This document shows positions 1-8,675 of a DNA stretch of 64,000 nucleotides, piece by piece. The first letter of the stretch is position 1, and each line of letters begins with the position of its first letter. The stretch lies in contig NZ_LGYZ01000067.1 in the NCBI RefSeq assembly GCF_001310275.1, positions 62,001 to 126,000 of the forward strand, in the 5' to 3' direction. The position numbers and the translations under genes are program-made. The stretch comes from Nocardia arizonensis. GTDB lineage: Bacteria > Actinomycetota > Actinomycetes > Mycobacteriales > Mycobacteriaceae. The notes under the pieces were generated by a model. It had not been told where the DNA came from. It saw only the letters and a list, made by a program, of their open reading frames with translations, and did no database searches.

Positions 1-153
1 GTCGGGATCGAAATCGGGGTTGTCCCAATCGATGTCCTCGAACGGGTCGAAGTGCCGATTGACCGAGCCCTCCGACAGCAGCAGCAGCTTGGCGGCGTAC
101 TCCCGCGCCTTGGCCAGATCGGGGTCGATGGCGGGCGTCACGGCTGTCGACAT
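1..153 (-). CDS. AurF-like diiron oxygenase, N-terminal part (cut by window edge)
   Basis: Only the first 51 codons lie in the window; the gene runs off the left edge. It starts at ATG 153 with a GAGGAG Shine-Dalgarno upstream. The protein has a short helical segment (YAAKLLLLSEGSVNRHFDPF) followed by an acidic DIDWDNPDFDPD stretch. From memory this resembles the start of actinobacterial ferritin-like diiron oxygenases of the p-aminobenzoate N-oxygenase (AurF) family. No metal ligands are inside the window, so the assignment rests on this N-terminal signature. A near-palindromic operator-like site lies just upstream. Confidence 0.55.
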   Translation of the reverse strand, partial: MSTAVTPAIDPDLAKAREYAAKLLLLSEGSVNRHFDPFEDIDWDNPDFDPD

Positions 154-181
154 CGTCGTCACTGCCTCTCCTCGGGGACCA

Positions 182-204
182 ATTATCTGTACCCAATGGT
201 TACA
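182..204 (-). promoter_or_regulatory. Promoter and palindromic operator of the diiron oxygenase gene
   Basis: On the minus strand GATAAT (182-187) is a good -10 box. Directly upstream, 188-204 reads TGTACCCA-A-TGGTTACA, a 17-base palindrome with one mismatched pair. An operator abutting the -10 box fits TetR- or MarR-type repression. The regulator is not identifiable here. Confidence 0.4.
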
Positions 205-285
205 CCAACGAGGAGTCACGTCAACCCGGCATCCGAAGCGGGGGTGGCGACCGGGCATCGGCCCAGGTCGCCGTTTCGCGCCGAA

Positions 286-1338
286 CTAACCGATACCGAA
301 TGCGGTGATGACCGCGTCGGCGGGCACACCGACCGCGATACCCACCCCGACCGCGGACATGCCCGCCGCCGCCGCCACCCTGGTCAACCTGCGCCGCAGA
401 CGCGGTTCCCGCGGCCGCCGCTCCTGTTCGGCGGCCGCGGCCCGGCGGCGCGCCATGATCGCCGCGCCGTCGGCGACGGTGCGTTCGGGATCGGCGGCGA
501 TCACCACCGGACGCGCCAGCTCCGCGCCGAGCACCCGCGCCACCTCGGCGGGCCTCGCCGCCCCGCCGACCACCAGGACGCAGCCGACATCGGCCATGGT
601 CACGTCGGCGGTACGCAGACAGCGGTACACGACCTCCAGCGAGGCGCGCACGTGCCCGGCGCGCAAGGCGTCGGGATCGGCCCCCTCCGCCGCCCGCCGG
701 GCCGCCATCGCGCCGAAGGCACGGCCGCCGTATTCCTCCGACCGCAGCGACGTCCCGACGATCGGGTCGTGCGGCCGACCGGCGCCGACCCGCACCAGCG
801 TCACGTCGAGGCTGGCCCCGCCCAGGTCGTAGACCAGCGCGAGCCCCGGGCCGAGCGGCCCGCGTTCGGACTCCAGCCAGGTCGCGGCGGCGACCGGTTC
901 GGCGATCAGGGCGACACCGTCATGGCCGATACCGTCCAGCGCCGTGCGCAGCGCGTGCACCTGATCCTCGGAGTAACCGGCGGGATGGGTGAGCGCGATA
1001 CCGGCGTCGGACAATCCGCGCTCGCATCGGATCTCGCTGATCAGACAGTCGGCCACCAGCGCGACCAGATCAGCGGGCGTCAGCGCGCGATTGCGCACGC
1101 GGGCGCAGGTGGCCCCACGGCGGCCGAGATCGGCGAACTCGGTGACCGCGCGACCGTGCCGGGGTATCAGACCCAACCGGGCCGAGCCGGTGCTGTCGAA
1201 GGTGAGTGTGGTCCGCCGGGTCATGGCGGGTGCGCGACTATCGCGGCGCCGTCTCGACGGCCGCTTGGCCGAATCCTCCTCCGCTACCGCCGAAACCGTG
1301 TTCACCGTGCCGATGCTGAGACCGAGACCAACCGCCAT
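286..1338 (-). CDS. Hsp70/actin-fold ATPase-like protein without substrate-binding domain
   Basis: A 350-residue protein starting at ATG 1338, where an AGGTGG precedes the start and GLGLSIGTVNTVSA supplies the actin-fold phosphate-1 loop. YDLGGASLDVT (about 170-180) matches the phosphate-2 loop of Hsp70 (DLGGGT, with Ala replacing the third Gly). VLVVGGAARPAEV (about 254-266) matches the adenosine motif. DnaK is about 620 residues with a peptide-binding domain; that half is absent here. Instead there is an Arg-rich stretch (about 297-320) and a hydrophobic C-terminal segment (321-345), which may anchor it in the membrane. Similar Hsp70 family proteins of unknown role occur in mycobacteria. 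A chaperone function is not supported. Confidence 0.7.
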   Translation of the reverse strand: MAVGLGLSIGTVNTVSAVAEEDSAKRPSRRRRDSRAPAMTRRTTLTFDSTGSARLGLIPRHGRAVTEFADLGRRGATCARVRNRALTPADLVALVADCLISEIRCERGLSDAGIALTHPAGYSEDQVHALRTALDGIGHDGVALIAEPVAAATWLESERGPLGPGLALVYDLGGASLDVTLVRVGAGRPHDPIVGTSLRSEEYGGRAFGAMAARRAAEGADPDALRAGHVRASLEVVYRCLRTADVTMADVGCVLVVGGAARPAEVARVLGAELARPVVIAADPERTVADGAAIMARRRAAAAEQERRPREPRLRRRLTRVAAAAGMSAVGVGIAVGVPADAVITAFGIG

Positions 1339-1545
1339 CGCAATCCACCTGATCGCCGTGCCGAGTTGCTTCGAACGTGCACAGGCAACCATCGCGCGAT
1401 CGCTATGCCAACCACCGGACACGCGGTTGTCCGCAGACCGCCGCACCCGAAAGACGCCGAGCGGCGGTCCAATCCACCGCTCTATACGACCCTGACCAGC
1501 CAATTAAGCATAAGCAGTGGCACTGTGAACCAATTTCGCTCGGCC

Positions 1546-1560
1546 GGTGAATTTTTCACC
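1546..1560. terminator. Small hairpin beyond the cysA stop
   Basis: GGTGAA-TTT-TTCACC forms a 6-bp stem with a 3-base loop, 43 bases past the cysA stop codon in an A+T-richer patch. It could end the sulfate operon transcript or be a protein-binding palindrome; the sequence does not decide. Confidence 0.3.
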
Positions 1561-1602
1561 CGACGACCGCTAGAAGTTTGCCGCCTCGGCCATGACTCGG
1601 CG

Positions 1603-2598
1603 CTACCGTGCGGGCAACTCCGGGATGCGAGTGGCTCGGGCGTACACGGTCTCGCCCTCGGACAGCTTCAGCGCCTCCGCGTCGCCGCGCGTGACCTGCG
1701 CCGCGAACAGATCGCCGGTGGCGCCGTTGCGCAATTCGACGCGCACCTCGAAACCGAGGCGCACGACGCGCTCGACGGTCGCGCGGGTCACCCCCGCCGA
1801 CTCCGCGGTGCCCTCGTGCTCGGCCAGCGCCATACTCGAGTCGCGGCCGACCCGAATATCGTGCGGGCGCACCAGATGTCCATTGAGCCGGGCGACATCG
1901 CCGAGAAAGGACATGACGAATTCGTTGGCCGGACGGTCGTAGACGTCCGCCGGACTGCCGACCTGTTCGATGCGGCCCTTGTTCATGACCGCGATCCGGT
2001 CGGCGACGTCGAGCGCCTCCTCCTGGTCGTGGGTCACCAGCACGGTCGTCACGTGGACCTCCTCGTGCAGGCGACGCAGCCAGGTGCGCAGATCGGCGCG
2101 GACCTTGGCGTCGAGCGCGCCGAAGGGCTCGTCCAGCAGCAGCACCTGCGGGTCCACCGCGAGCGCGCGCGCCAGCGCCATGCGCTGACGCTGACCGCCG
2201 GACAGCTGCGCGGGATAGCGATGCTGGAACCCGTCGAGTCCGACGATGCCGAGCAATTCGTCGACCCGCTTGGCGATCTCGGCCTTCGGTCGCTTGCGGA
2301 TCTTCAGCCCAAAGGCGACATTGTCGCGCACCGTCATATGTTTGAACGCCGCGTAGTGCTGGAAGACGAAGCCGATATCGCGCTTCTGCGGCGGCACCCT
2401 GGTGACATCGCGGTCGGCGATCACCACCACGCCGGAATCCAGCGACTCCAGCCCCGCGATGGAACGCAGCAGGGTGGACTTGCCCGAACCGGACGGGCCG
2501 AGCAGCGCGGTCAGCTCGCCGGAGGGAATCTCGAGGGAGACGTCGTCGAGGGCGGCGAAGGAACCGTAGTTCTTCTTCGCGTTGGTCACGGTAATCAT
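1603..2598 (-). CDS. cysA: Sulfate/thiosulfate ABC transporter ATP-binding protein CysA
   Basis: A 331-residue ATPase that powers sulfate and thiosulfate import at the inner face of the membrane. It has Walker [12 protein letters not shown] (about 34-44), the signature [15 protein letters not shown], Walker [12 protein letters not shown] and the switch histidine in [16 protein letters not shown]. The C-terminal ~90 residues form a TOBE-like regulatory domain, as in other CysA proteins. It is the last gene of sbp-cysT-cysW-cysA and overlaps the end of cysW by four bases (ATGA), which indicates translational coupling. The order matches Rv2397c-Rv2400c of M. tuberculosis. Confidence 0.95.
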   Translation of the reverse strand: MITVTNAKKNYGSFAALDDVSLEIPSGELTALLGPSGSGKSTLLRSIAGLESLDSGVVVIADRDVTRVPPQKRDIGFVFQHYAAFKHMTVRDNVAFGLKIRKRPKAEIAKRVDELLGIVGLDGFQHRYPAQLSGGQRQRMALARALAVDPQVLLLDEPFGALDAKVRADLRTWLRRLHEEVHVTTVLVTHDQEEALDVADRIAVMNKGRIEQVGSPADVYDRPANEFVMSFLGDVARLNGHLVRPHDIRVGRDSSMALAEHEGTAESAGVTRATVERVVRLGFEVRVELRNGATGDLFAAQVTRGDAEALKLSEGETVYARATRIPELPAR

Positions 2599-3401
2599 TT
2601 TGCGGCCCGCTTGCGTTCGAGGAGGGTCATGAGAACAAGGACGACCAGCGCCATCGCCATCAGCAGCGTGGCGGCCGAGTACGCGCCGAAGGTGTTGTGG
2701 TCGTTGATGTAGCGGCCGTGCACCAGCAGGGTAAGCGTCAGCGACCGGCCGGGCAGCGCGGAGGAGACCATGATCACCGCGCCGAATTCACCGAGCGCGC
2801 GCGCCACGGTCAGCACCACGCCGTAGGTCAGGCCCCAGCGGATCGCGGGCAGCGTTATCCGCCAGAAGGTCTGCCAACCCGAGGCGCCGAGTGTGGCCGC
2901 CGCCTGTTCCTGATCGTCGCCGATCTCGTGCAGCACGGGTTCCACCTCGCGCACGACGAACGGCAACGTCACGAGAATTGTGGCGATCACCATGCCCGGC
3001 AGGTTGAAGATCACCTTGAAGCCGAGGTCCTCGAGTCCGCCGAACCAGCCGCCCGCACCCCACAGCAGGATCAGCGCGACGCCGACCACGACCGGCGAGA
3101 TCGCGAACGGCAGATCCACGATGCCCTGCACCAGATTACGGCCGGGGAACTTGCCGCGCACCAGCGCGAGCGCGGTGACGATGCCGAACACCACGTTCAC
3201 CGGCACGACGATCGCGACGATGAGCACCGACAGCTGGAAGGCCGAGATGGCCGCCGGCGTCGTGATGGATTCGAAGAAGGCCACGAAGCCGTTCTCGAAG
3301 GTCCGCCACAGGATGATGATCAGCGGCAGGACGAGCAGGACGAACAGGTAGGCAAGGGCGAGGGTGCGCAACGAGATGCGCGTGAGCGCGGACACTTTCA
3401 T
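2595..3401 (-). CDS. cysW: Sulfate ABC transporter permease CysW
   Basis: A 268-residue inner-membrane permease starting at ATG 3401, whose first bases overlap the cysT stop (ATGA). About six hydrophobic segments are visible. The cytoplasmic EAA loop is present as [20 protein letters not shown] followed by PAIRWGL. This loop docks on CysA. Pairing with CysT forms the heterodimeric channel. The same reading frame stays open upstream into cysT on the same strand, but that is a shadow of high-GC coding; the coupled ATG is the sensible start. Confidence 0.94.
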   Translation of the reverse strand: MKVSALTRISLRTLALAYLFVLLVLPLIIILWRTFENGFVAFFESITTPAAISAFQLSVLIVAIVVPVNVVFGIVTALALVRGKFPGRNLVQGIVDLPFAISPVVVGVALILLWGAGGWFGGLEDLGFKVIFNLPGMVIATILVTLPFVVREVEPVLHEIGDDQEQAAATLGASGWQTFWRITLPAIRWGLTYGVVLTVARALGEFGAVIMVSSALPGRSLTLTLLVHGRYINDHNTFGAYSAATLLMAMALVVLVLMTLLERKRAAK

Positions 3402-4366
3402 CGACTCGCCTCTTCCTTGCGCGCGCTGCGATCGGCGAGCAGGCGCAATGTGAGCAGGGTGACGAAGGCGATCGCGAGCAGCGCGACCGAGACCGCGGCG
3501 GCGTTGACCGGCCGGTCGATCTCGATCTGCTTCTGGATGTACTGCGAGGCCATCTCGGTCTTGCGCGGAATCGCGCCGCCGATCAGCACCACCGATCCGT
3601 ACTCGCCGATCGCGCGGGCGAAGGCCAGGCCGCCGCCGCTGATGATGGCGGGGGTCAGCGTGGGCAGCACGATGCGCCGGAACGTGGTCCAGTTGTCGGC
3701 GCCGAGCGAGACCGCGGCCTGTTCCACCTCCTTGTCGGCCTCGATGAGCACCGGCTGCACCGAGCGCACCACGAACGGCAGCGTGACGAAGGCCAGTGCC
3801 ACCACGAGGCCGGGCTGGGTGGCATTGAGGTGTATGTCGACCGGGCTCTGCGGGCCGTACAACGACAGCAGCACGATGCTGGCGACGATGGTCGGAAGCG
3901 CGAAGGGCAGATCGATCAGCGCGTTGACGATGCCTTTGCCCGGGAATTCGTCGCGGACCAGCACCCAGGCGACCAGTGTGCCCATCACCACATTCACCAG
4001 CGCCACCACCACCGACACGAATACCGTGATGCGCAGCGAGTCCAGGGCGGCGGGGGCGGTCACCGCGTCCCAAAACCCGGACCAGCCGTCGTCGAAGGCG
4101 GTCACGGTCAGCGCGGCCAGTGGCAGCAGCACGATGACGCTGAGCCACAACACCGTCGTCGCAATGCCGAGCGGCCCCACCGAACCGCTCACCTGGAGCC
4201 AGGACGGCAGCCGCGGGCGGCCGCGAACGGGGGGCGAGACATCGACCGGGGCGCAATCGCCCGGTGTCGCCGATTGTCCGGCTTCGTTTCGATCGATCTT
4301 CTCGAGTTTCTCGACGCCGACGGGAGCGGACGCGCGCTCGGTCTCGTCGGTGCTGCTCTCACTCAC
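3398..4366 (-). CDS. cysT: Sulfate ABC transporter permease CysT
   Basis: A 322-residue permease starting at GTG 4366. The first ~55 residues are hydrophilic and Glu/Pro-rich, and the membrane domain begins near residue 65. The EAA-type loop (EQAAVSLGADNWTTFRRIVL) and a GEYGSVVLIGGAIP segment are typical of CysT. It follows the substrate-binding protein gene after about 96 bases containing a strong hairpin, then overlaps cysW by four bases. A weak GGACGA lies upstream of the GTG. Confidence 0.93.
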   Translation of the reverse strand: MSESSTDETERASAPVGVEKLEKIDRNEAGQSATPGDCAPVDVSPPVRGRPRLPSWLQVSGSVGPLGIATTVLWLSVIVLLPLAALTVTAFDDGWSGFWDAVTAPAALDSLRITVFVSVVVALVNVVMGTLVAWVLVRDEFPGKGIVNALIDLPFALPTIVASIVLLSLYGPQSPVDIHLNATQPGLVVALAFVTLPFVVRSVQPVLIEADKEVEQAAVSLGADNWTTFRRIVLPTLTPAIISGGGLAFARAIGEYGSVVLIGGAIPRKTEMASQYIQKQIEIDRPVNAAAVSVALLAIAFVTLLTLRLLADRSARKEEASR

Positions 4367-4441
4367 AGTCGTCCAGTATCCCGTGTTCGGTGACGGCGCC
4401 GCCCCCGCCCCGCGACGGAGCGGGGACGAACGCCATCGGAT

Positions 4442-4460
4442 CCGGCCCGGTCAGGGCCGG
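4442..4460 (-). terminator. Hairpin between sbp and cysT
   Basis: CCGGCCC-GGTCA-GGGCCGG is a perfect 7-bp stem with a 5-base loop starting just after the sbp stop codon (4463-4465) and before cysT. There is no U-tract. Such intra-operon hairpins usually protect or attenuate mRNA so that the binding protein is made in excess over the permeases. Confidence 0.5.
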
Positions 4461-4462
4461 TA

Positions 4463-5509
4463 CTACTTGGTGGCCTTGTCGTAGATCACCGCGACGGAGC
4501 CGGTGTCGGGGGCGAACAGTTCCTTGTCGACCTTCTTCCAGCCGCCCAGGTCGCCGATGGTCCACAACTTCCGCGGCGTCGGGAAGTCCTTGGCGAAATC
4601 CGCCGCGACCGCGGGGTCGACCGGACGGAAGCCCGCCTGCGCCCAGGCGCGCTGACCGGCCGGGGTGAACAGGAAGTCACGGAAGGCGACGGCCTTCTCC
4701 GGGTTCTTGCTGTTCTTCAGCACCGCGACCGGATTCTCGATCTTGAAGGTCTGCGGCGGGACGGTGTGCTCGATCTTGTCGCCGTTGCGTTCGGCGAACA
4801 GCGCCTCGTTCTCGTAGCTCAGCAGCACGTCACCGGTGCCCTGGAGGAAGGTCTCGGTGGCTTCGCGGCCCGACTTCGGCTGCACCTTGATGTGTTCGGA
4901 CGAGATCAGCCTGCTCAGGTAGTCCAGACCGGCCTGCGGGTTGGCGCCACCCTCGGACTTGACCGCGTACGGGGCGAGCAGATTCCACTTGGCCGAACCC
5001 GAACTGAACGGATTCGGGGTGACCACCTCGACGCCGGGCGCGAGCAGGTCGTCCCAGTCCTTGATGCCCTTGGGGTTGCCGGGCCTGGTCACGATGACGA
5101 CGACCGAACCGAACGGAATGCCCTTGTTGGCGTCGGCATTCCAGTCCACGTCCACCAGACCCGCGTCGACCAGACGGGTGATGTCGGGTTCGACCGAGAA
5201 GTTCACCACATCGGCCTCGGCGCCGTCCTTGACCTTGCGGGACTGATCACCGGAAGCGCCGTAGGAGCCGTTGACCACGACGCCCTTGCCCGCGTCGGTC
5301 TTGTTGAATTCGGGGACGACCTTGTCGAAGCCCGGCTTGGGCACCGCGTAGGCGTACAGGTTCAGCGTGCCGCCGCTGCCGTCGGCTACGTCGCCGCCCA
5401 CGGTGTCACTGGCTCCACCACCGCATGCGGTGAGGGCTACCGCCGCGAGCGCGGTGAGCGCGGCGGCGGCATAGCGGCGGCGCTGGGTGAGCCATGATGT
5501 GCGAGACAT
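4463..5509 (-). CDS. subI: Sulfate-binding lipoprotein (Sbp/SubI)
   Basis: A 348-residue extracytoplasmic binding protein starting at ATG 5509 with AGGAAAGG about ten bases upstream. It has a lipoprotein signal: Arg-rich n-region, hydrophobic AAAALTALAAVA, and lipobox LTAC-GGG. The mature part has sulfate-binding features such as LNLYAYAVPKPGF, GASGDQSRKVKDGAEADVV and a TPNPFSSGSAKWNLLAPYA segment. It delivers sulfate or thiosulfate to the CysTW channel. It is the first structural gene of the operon and lies behind a 387-base leader with a tiny leader ORF. Confidence 0.94.
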   Translation of the reverse strand: MSRTSWLTQRRRYAAAALTALAAVALTACGGGASDTVGGDVADGSGGTLNLYAYAVPKPGFDKVVPEFNKTDAGKGVVVNGSYGASGDQSRKVKDGAEADVVNFSVEPDITRLVDAGLVDVDWNADANKGIPFGSVVVIVTRPGNPKGIKDWDDLLAPGVEVVTPNPFSSGSAKWNLLAPYAVKSEGGANPQAGLDYLSRLISSEHIKVQPKSGREATETFLQGTGDVLLSYENEALFAERNGDKIEHTVPPQTFKIENPVAVLKNSKNPEKAVAFRDFLFTPAGQRAWAQAGFRPVDPAVAADFAKDFPTPRKLWTIGDLGGWKKVDKELFAPDTGSVAVIYDKATK

Positions 5510-5704
5510 ACGGGGTGGACCTTTCCTGCGGATCGTCACCGGCGAACCTGCCCGCGACGGGACAAAGAGACATGTCGGGTAGACCTACCGGGGAATACGG
5601 CAGTGGCGCGACTGGACCCGGACGGGGCCGTGGGACGGACAGGTCTGCGGAAAAGTGCACGCCAGTCTACGGGGCAGAAGGGCGCAGACGTGCCCGGGGA
5701 CCGA
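5510..5704 (-). promoter_or_regulatory. Leader region between uORF stop and subI start
   Basis: About 195 bases of untranslated leader. ACTTTTCC (plus-strand 5649-5656) can pair with the subI Shine-Dalgarno stretch GGAAAGGT (5519-5526) over eight positions with one G-U pair, so a ribosome-controlled switch is conceivable. A second -10-like TAGACT lies near 5670. I recognise no known riboswitch class here. Confidence 0.35.
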
Positions 5705-5794
5705 TCAGCGACAGAGAATGTCGGCGACCGCGAGGTTACCGACAGCGATCAACGCCAATTCATGGCGGACCAGCGGCACGGCACTCGAAGACAC
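5705..5794 (-). CDS. Leaderless leader peptide of the sulfate operon (29 aa)
   Basis: A GTG-started ORF of 29 codons ends in ...ADILCR-stop. The -10 box TACAGT (5801-5806) lies exactly six bases upstream of the GTG, so transcription should begin at the start codon and the ORF would be read from the very 5' end. Cysteine appears once, as the second-last residue. Cysteine-containing leader ORFs upstream of sulfur genes are known in actinobacteria, where translation of the Cys codon reports cysteine supply. Here this is inference from position, promoter spacing and the C-terminal Cys-Arg. Confidence 0.55.
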   Translation of the reverse strand: MSSSAVPLVRHELALIAVGNLAVADILCR

Positions 5795-5800
5795 GGGGCG

Positions 5801-5806
5801 ACTGTA
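5801..5806 (-). promoter_or_regulatory. -10 box for leaderless uORF/subI transcript
   Basis: TACAGT on the minus strand, six bases before GTG 5794. No clear -35 hexamer is visible. Confidence 0.5.
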
Positions 5807-5896
5807 GCAGAGCGGTCGCCCCCGCCTCTCGTCGCGGATCACCCCGATCCCGTGCCGGGCCGATCCGCGACGTCCCACGCCGCGATCGAGATACGG

Positions 5897-7495
5897 TCAG
5901 ATCACCGAGCCGACGTCCTGGCGGACCAGGTTGTCCAGCGCCCGTTCGGCGACCGCGGCGATCGTCATCGACGGGTTGCACGCGGCGGTGTTGCCGGGCA
6001 TGAGCGCGCCGTCGAGGACATAGAGGCCGCGCTGGCCGAGGACACGGCCGTCGAGATCGCAGACCGTGCCCATGCTCGCGCCGCCGAGCGGGTGCCAGGT
6101 CGACGGGAACAGCGCGTTGGTGTCGATCAGGGTGCTGCCCGGTCCGGCGATCTTGTGCGCGGTCGGGCCGATGTGCTTTTCCTGGATGTCGTGGTCGCCC
6201 TCGAACGGCCAGTGCAGCACCGCGTCCTCGGTGGCCGAGTCGTAGTGGAACCGGCCGCGACCGGTGCTCACGCCGTAGCCGACCATCATGGTGCTGCCCG
6301 GGTCCACCTGCAATGGCGGAATGGACGCCTGGATGACGGTGTGCGCCGCGAACGGGTCGCCTGCCCAGTTCTTGCTGCCGTACACCACCGGGCCGCCCTG
6401 TTCGGCGCCGAAGCCGGCGGCGGGGTTGTTCCAGATGTAGATCCGGTCGGCGTTGGAGCCCCAGTTCCGGCCCAGCTCGTCGGGCAGATCCGGGATGAGT
6501 CCCTTCGCGGAGGCACGCATGAGCAGACGGGTGGTGTTCATGGTGCCCGCGGCCATCACCAGCGTGCCCGCGGTGATGATCTTGTTCGCCACCACCGCGC
6601 CGGTGGTGGCGATGACCTGGACCTCGACTGTCCACTTGCCGTCGGCCGCCCGCCCGACATCGGTGACCTCGTGCAGGGTCTCGACCTTCACCCGTCCGGT
6701 GGCCTCGGCCGCCGCGATATAGGTGACGTCCACCGAATGCTTGCCGCCGTTGTTGACGCCCATCGCGCCGTCGCCGTTGGTGTAGGACGCCTTCATCTCA
6801 CCGCGCAGTTCGGCGAGCGCGTAATTCCAGTCGATGGGCATGGGGATCTTCTCCAACGGGAGCCCGGCCGCCCGGACGTGGTCGGCGAAGACGCGGGCCG
6901 CGGCGTACTGCGGACTCGCGACGAGTTCGTCGGGCGCCACCGCCAGACCCAGCATGCGCGACACCCGCGGGTAGTGCACCCGGTTCATGGTCGCCCAGTC
7001 GAGTTCCTGCGGGAAATGGGTGTTGAACACCGCTTCGTTCGGTTGCAGGGACATGCCCTGATAGACCAGCGAGCCACCGCCGACGCCCGCGGCGCACAGG
7101 GTGGTCATGTTCTCGCCGGGAATGGCCTCGATGAGTCCGGTGTAGCGGTCGAAGATCAGCGGGGTGCCGAAGACGTTCGGGCTGGACTTGTACCACAGCA
7201 GGCGCTTGTCCAGTGCGGACGAGCGAGGGAAGGTGTCCGCGTTCGGCCCCGTCGCCCAGCGCATACCGCGTTCGAGCACAAGGACCGGCACCCCCGCCTC
7301 GGCCAGCCGCAGCGCGGTGACACCGCCGCCGAATCCCGATCCGATGATCACGACGCGATGATCCTCGCGCGTGAGAGGGACGCTGTCGACGCGAGCCGCG
7401 ACACCGTTGGTCGGGCCGGTGGTGCGCGCACTTACCAGCAGAACACCCGCCGCGGCGGCCCCGGTCAGCAGTGACCGGCGCGTAATTGATGGCAT
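5897..7495 (-). CDS. Secreted class I cholesterol oxidase (GMC oxidoreductase)
   Basis: A 532-residue FAD enzyme that would oxidise and isomerise 3-beta-hydroxysterols to 3-ketosteroids. It has a Tat-like signal (ITRRSLLTGAAAAGVLLVSA), a dinucleotide-binding IIGSGFGGG (about 50-58), and a GVGGGSLVYQGM flavin motif. The catalytic His is in HPLGG (about 468) and Asn in NPSMT (about 507), as in Streptomyces and Rhodococcus ChoA/ChoE. Length matches the family. Export implies action on sterols outside the cell. It is transcribed alone, divergent from the next hydrolase gene. Confidence 0.88.
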   Translation of the reverse strand: MPSITRRSLLTGAAAAGVLLVSARTTGPTNGVAARVDSVPLTREDHRVVIIGSGFGGGVTALRLAEAGVPVLVLERGMRWATGPNADTFPRSSALDKRLLWYKSSPNVFGTPLIFDRYTGLIEAIPGENMTTLCAAGVGGGSLVYQGMSLQPNEAVFNTHFPQELDWATMNRVHYPRVSRMLGLAVAPDELVASPQYAAARVFADHVRAAGLPLEKIPMPIDWNYALAELRGEMKASYTNGDGAMGVNNGGKHSVDVTYIAAAEATGRVKVETLHEVTDVGRAADGKWTVEVQVIATTGAVVANKIITAGTLVMAAGTMNTTRLLMRASAKGLIPDLPDELGRNWGSNADRIYIWNNPAAGFGAEQGGPVVYGSKNWAGDPFAAHTVIQASIPPLQVDPGSTMMVGYGVSTGRGRFHYDSATEDAVLHWPFEGDHDIQEKHIGPTAHKIAGPGSTLIDTNALFPSTWHPLGGASMGTVCDLDGRVLGQRGLYVLDGALMPGNTAACNPSMTIAAVAERALDNLVRQDVGSVI

Positions 7496-7802
7496 AACCA
7501 GGCTTTCGTGAAAAGGGATCGGCCGTGCCGACGTCCGCGCGATCGATGGCGCGGGACGCCTTACCGGACAGTAGTATCCGGTTGGGTCGGTAGTCTGCCG
7601 CGATGACGTCGGTCACGTCAAGGCCATCACCGCGCGGCTACGGACCCGGCCGCCGCCGGAAGCCGCACAAAAGTAACGGAATCTTTGCTGAGTGAAATAG
7701 CCACCCCCGTAACCGGCTCACTATCGTTGACTGGGCGTCTCGTAGGCACGGCCGGAGACCGCTCCGGTCGGCGGGCCGCACGACAGGGAAGGAATCGGTT
7801 CC
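7496..7802. promoter_or_regulatory. Divergent promoter region, cholesterol oxidase / hydrolase
   Basis: No gene seen in these 307 bases. On the minus strand TACTGT (7568-7573) is a -10 candidate 72 bases before the oxidase ATG. On the plus strand TATCGT (7722-7727) is a -10 candidate before the hydrolase, whose ATG is preceded by GGAAGGA. I did not find a KstR-type sterol operator. Confidence 0.35.
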
Positions 7803-8630
7803 ATGCCTGTGGGTACGACGCGTGACGGGGTCGACATCTATTACAAGGACTGGGGTTCGGGGCGGCCGGTGGTCTTCGTCCACGGCTGGCCGCTCAATGC
7901 CGACGCCTGGGACGACCAGATGAAATGCGTGGCCGACAACGGCTTTCGCGGCATCGCCCACGACCGGCGCGGGCACGGCCGCTCGACCCAACCGTGGAAC
8001 GGCTACGACTTCGACACCTTCGCCGACGATCTCAACGATCTGCTGACAGGCCTGGACATCCGCGACGCGACCCTGGTGGCGCATTCCATGGGCGGCGGCG
8101 AACTCGCCCGCTACATCGGCCGCCACGGCACCGAACGGGTCCGCTCGGCCGTGCTGCTCTCGGCGATACCGCCGCTGATGGTCAGGACCGAGAACAATCC
8201 CGAGGGCGTGCCCGACGAGGTGTTCACCCGCATCAAGGACGGCATCCTCGCCGAACGGTCACAGTTCTGGCGCGACACCTCCGAGGGATTCTTCGGCGCC
8301 AACCGGCCCGGCGCCAAGGCCACCCAGGGCAATCGCGACGCTTTCTGGTTCATGGCGATGCAGGAATCCCTCCAAGCGGGCGTGCGCTGCGTCGACGCCT
8401 TCGCCTACACCGATTTCACCGACGATCTCAAGAAATTCGACGTACCGACCCTGGTGGTGCACGGCGACGACGACCAGATCGTGCCCATCGACGCCACCGG
8501 CCGCAAAGCGGCCCGGCTCATCCCCGACGCGACCCTGACGGTCTACGAGGGCGGCCCGCACGGCATCGCGATGGTTCCCGGCTACAAGGAGCGCTTCAAC
8601 AAGGATCTGCTCGCCTTCCTACGGGCCTGA
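7803..8630 (+). CDS. Alpha/beta hydrolase, non-haem chloroperoxidase type
   Basis: A 275-residue cytoplasmic hydrolase. The nucleophile is Ser95 in AHSMGGGE, the acid Asp lies in HGDDDQIVPIDATGRK (about 225-240), and the His is in EGGPHGIAM (about 255). FVHGWPLNADAWD provides the oxyanion-hole HGW. This arrangement and length match cofactor-free bacterial haloperoxidases/esterases, which perhydrolyse short-chain acids in vitro; the natural substrate is usually an ester. A Shine-Dalgarno GGAAGGA precedes ATG 7803. A strong hairpin follows the stop codon. Confidence 0.85.
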   Translation: MPVGTTRDGVDIYYKDWGSGRPVVFVHGWPLNADAWDDQMKCVADNGFRGIAHDRRGHGRSTQPWNGYDFDTFADDLNDLLTGLDIRDATLVAHSMGGGELARYIGRHGTERVRSAVLLSAIPPLMVRTENNPEGVPDEVFTRIKDGILAERSQFWRDTSEGFFGANRPGAKATQGNRDAFWFMAMQESLQAGVRCVDAFAYTDFTDDLKKFDVPTLVVHGDDDQIVPIDATGRKAARLIPDATLTVYEGGPHGIAMVPGYKERFNKDLLAFLRA

Positions 8631-8636
8631 GCGCGC

Positions 8637-8675
8637 GCATTCCCCCGGACCCGCCGAATCGTCCCGGGGGAATGC
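8637..8675 (+). terminator. Strong 12-bp hairpin after the hydrolase gene
   Basis: GCATTCCCCCGG (8637-8648) and CCGGGGGAATGC (8664-8675) form a perfect 12-bp stem with a 15-base loop, beginning seven bases after the stop codon. There is no T-run, as is common for actinobacterial terminators. Confidence 0.65.

Noticed and set aside
52-2712. Long plus-strand frame spanning the Hsp70-like and cysA genes
   Set aside because: It crosses two genuine minus-strand genes and the intergenic region; composition is that of a shadow frame.
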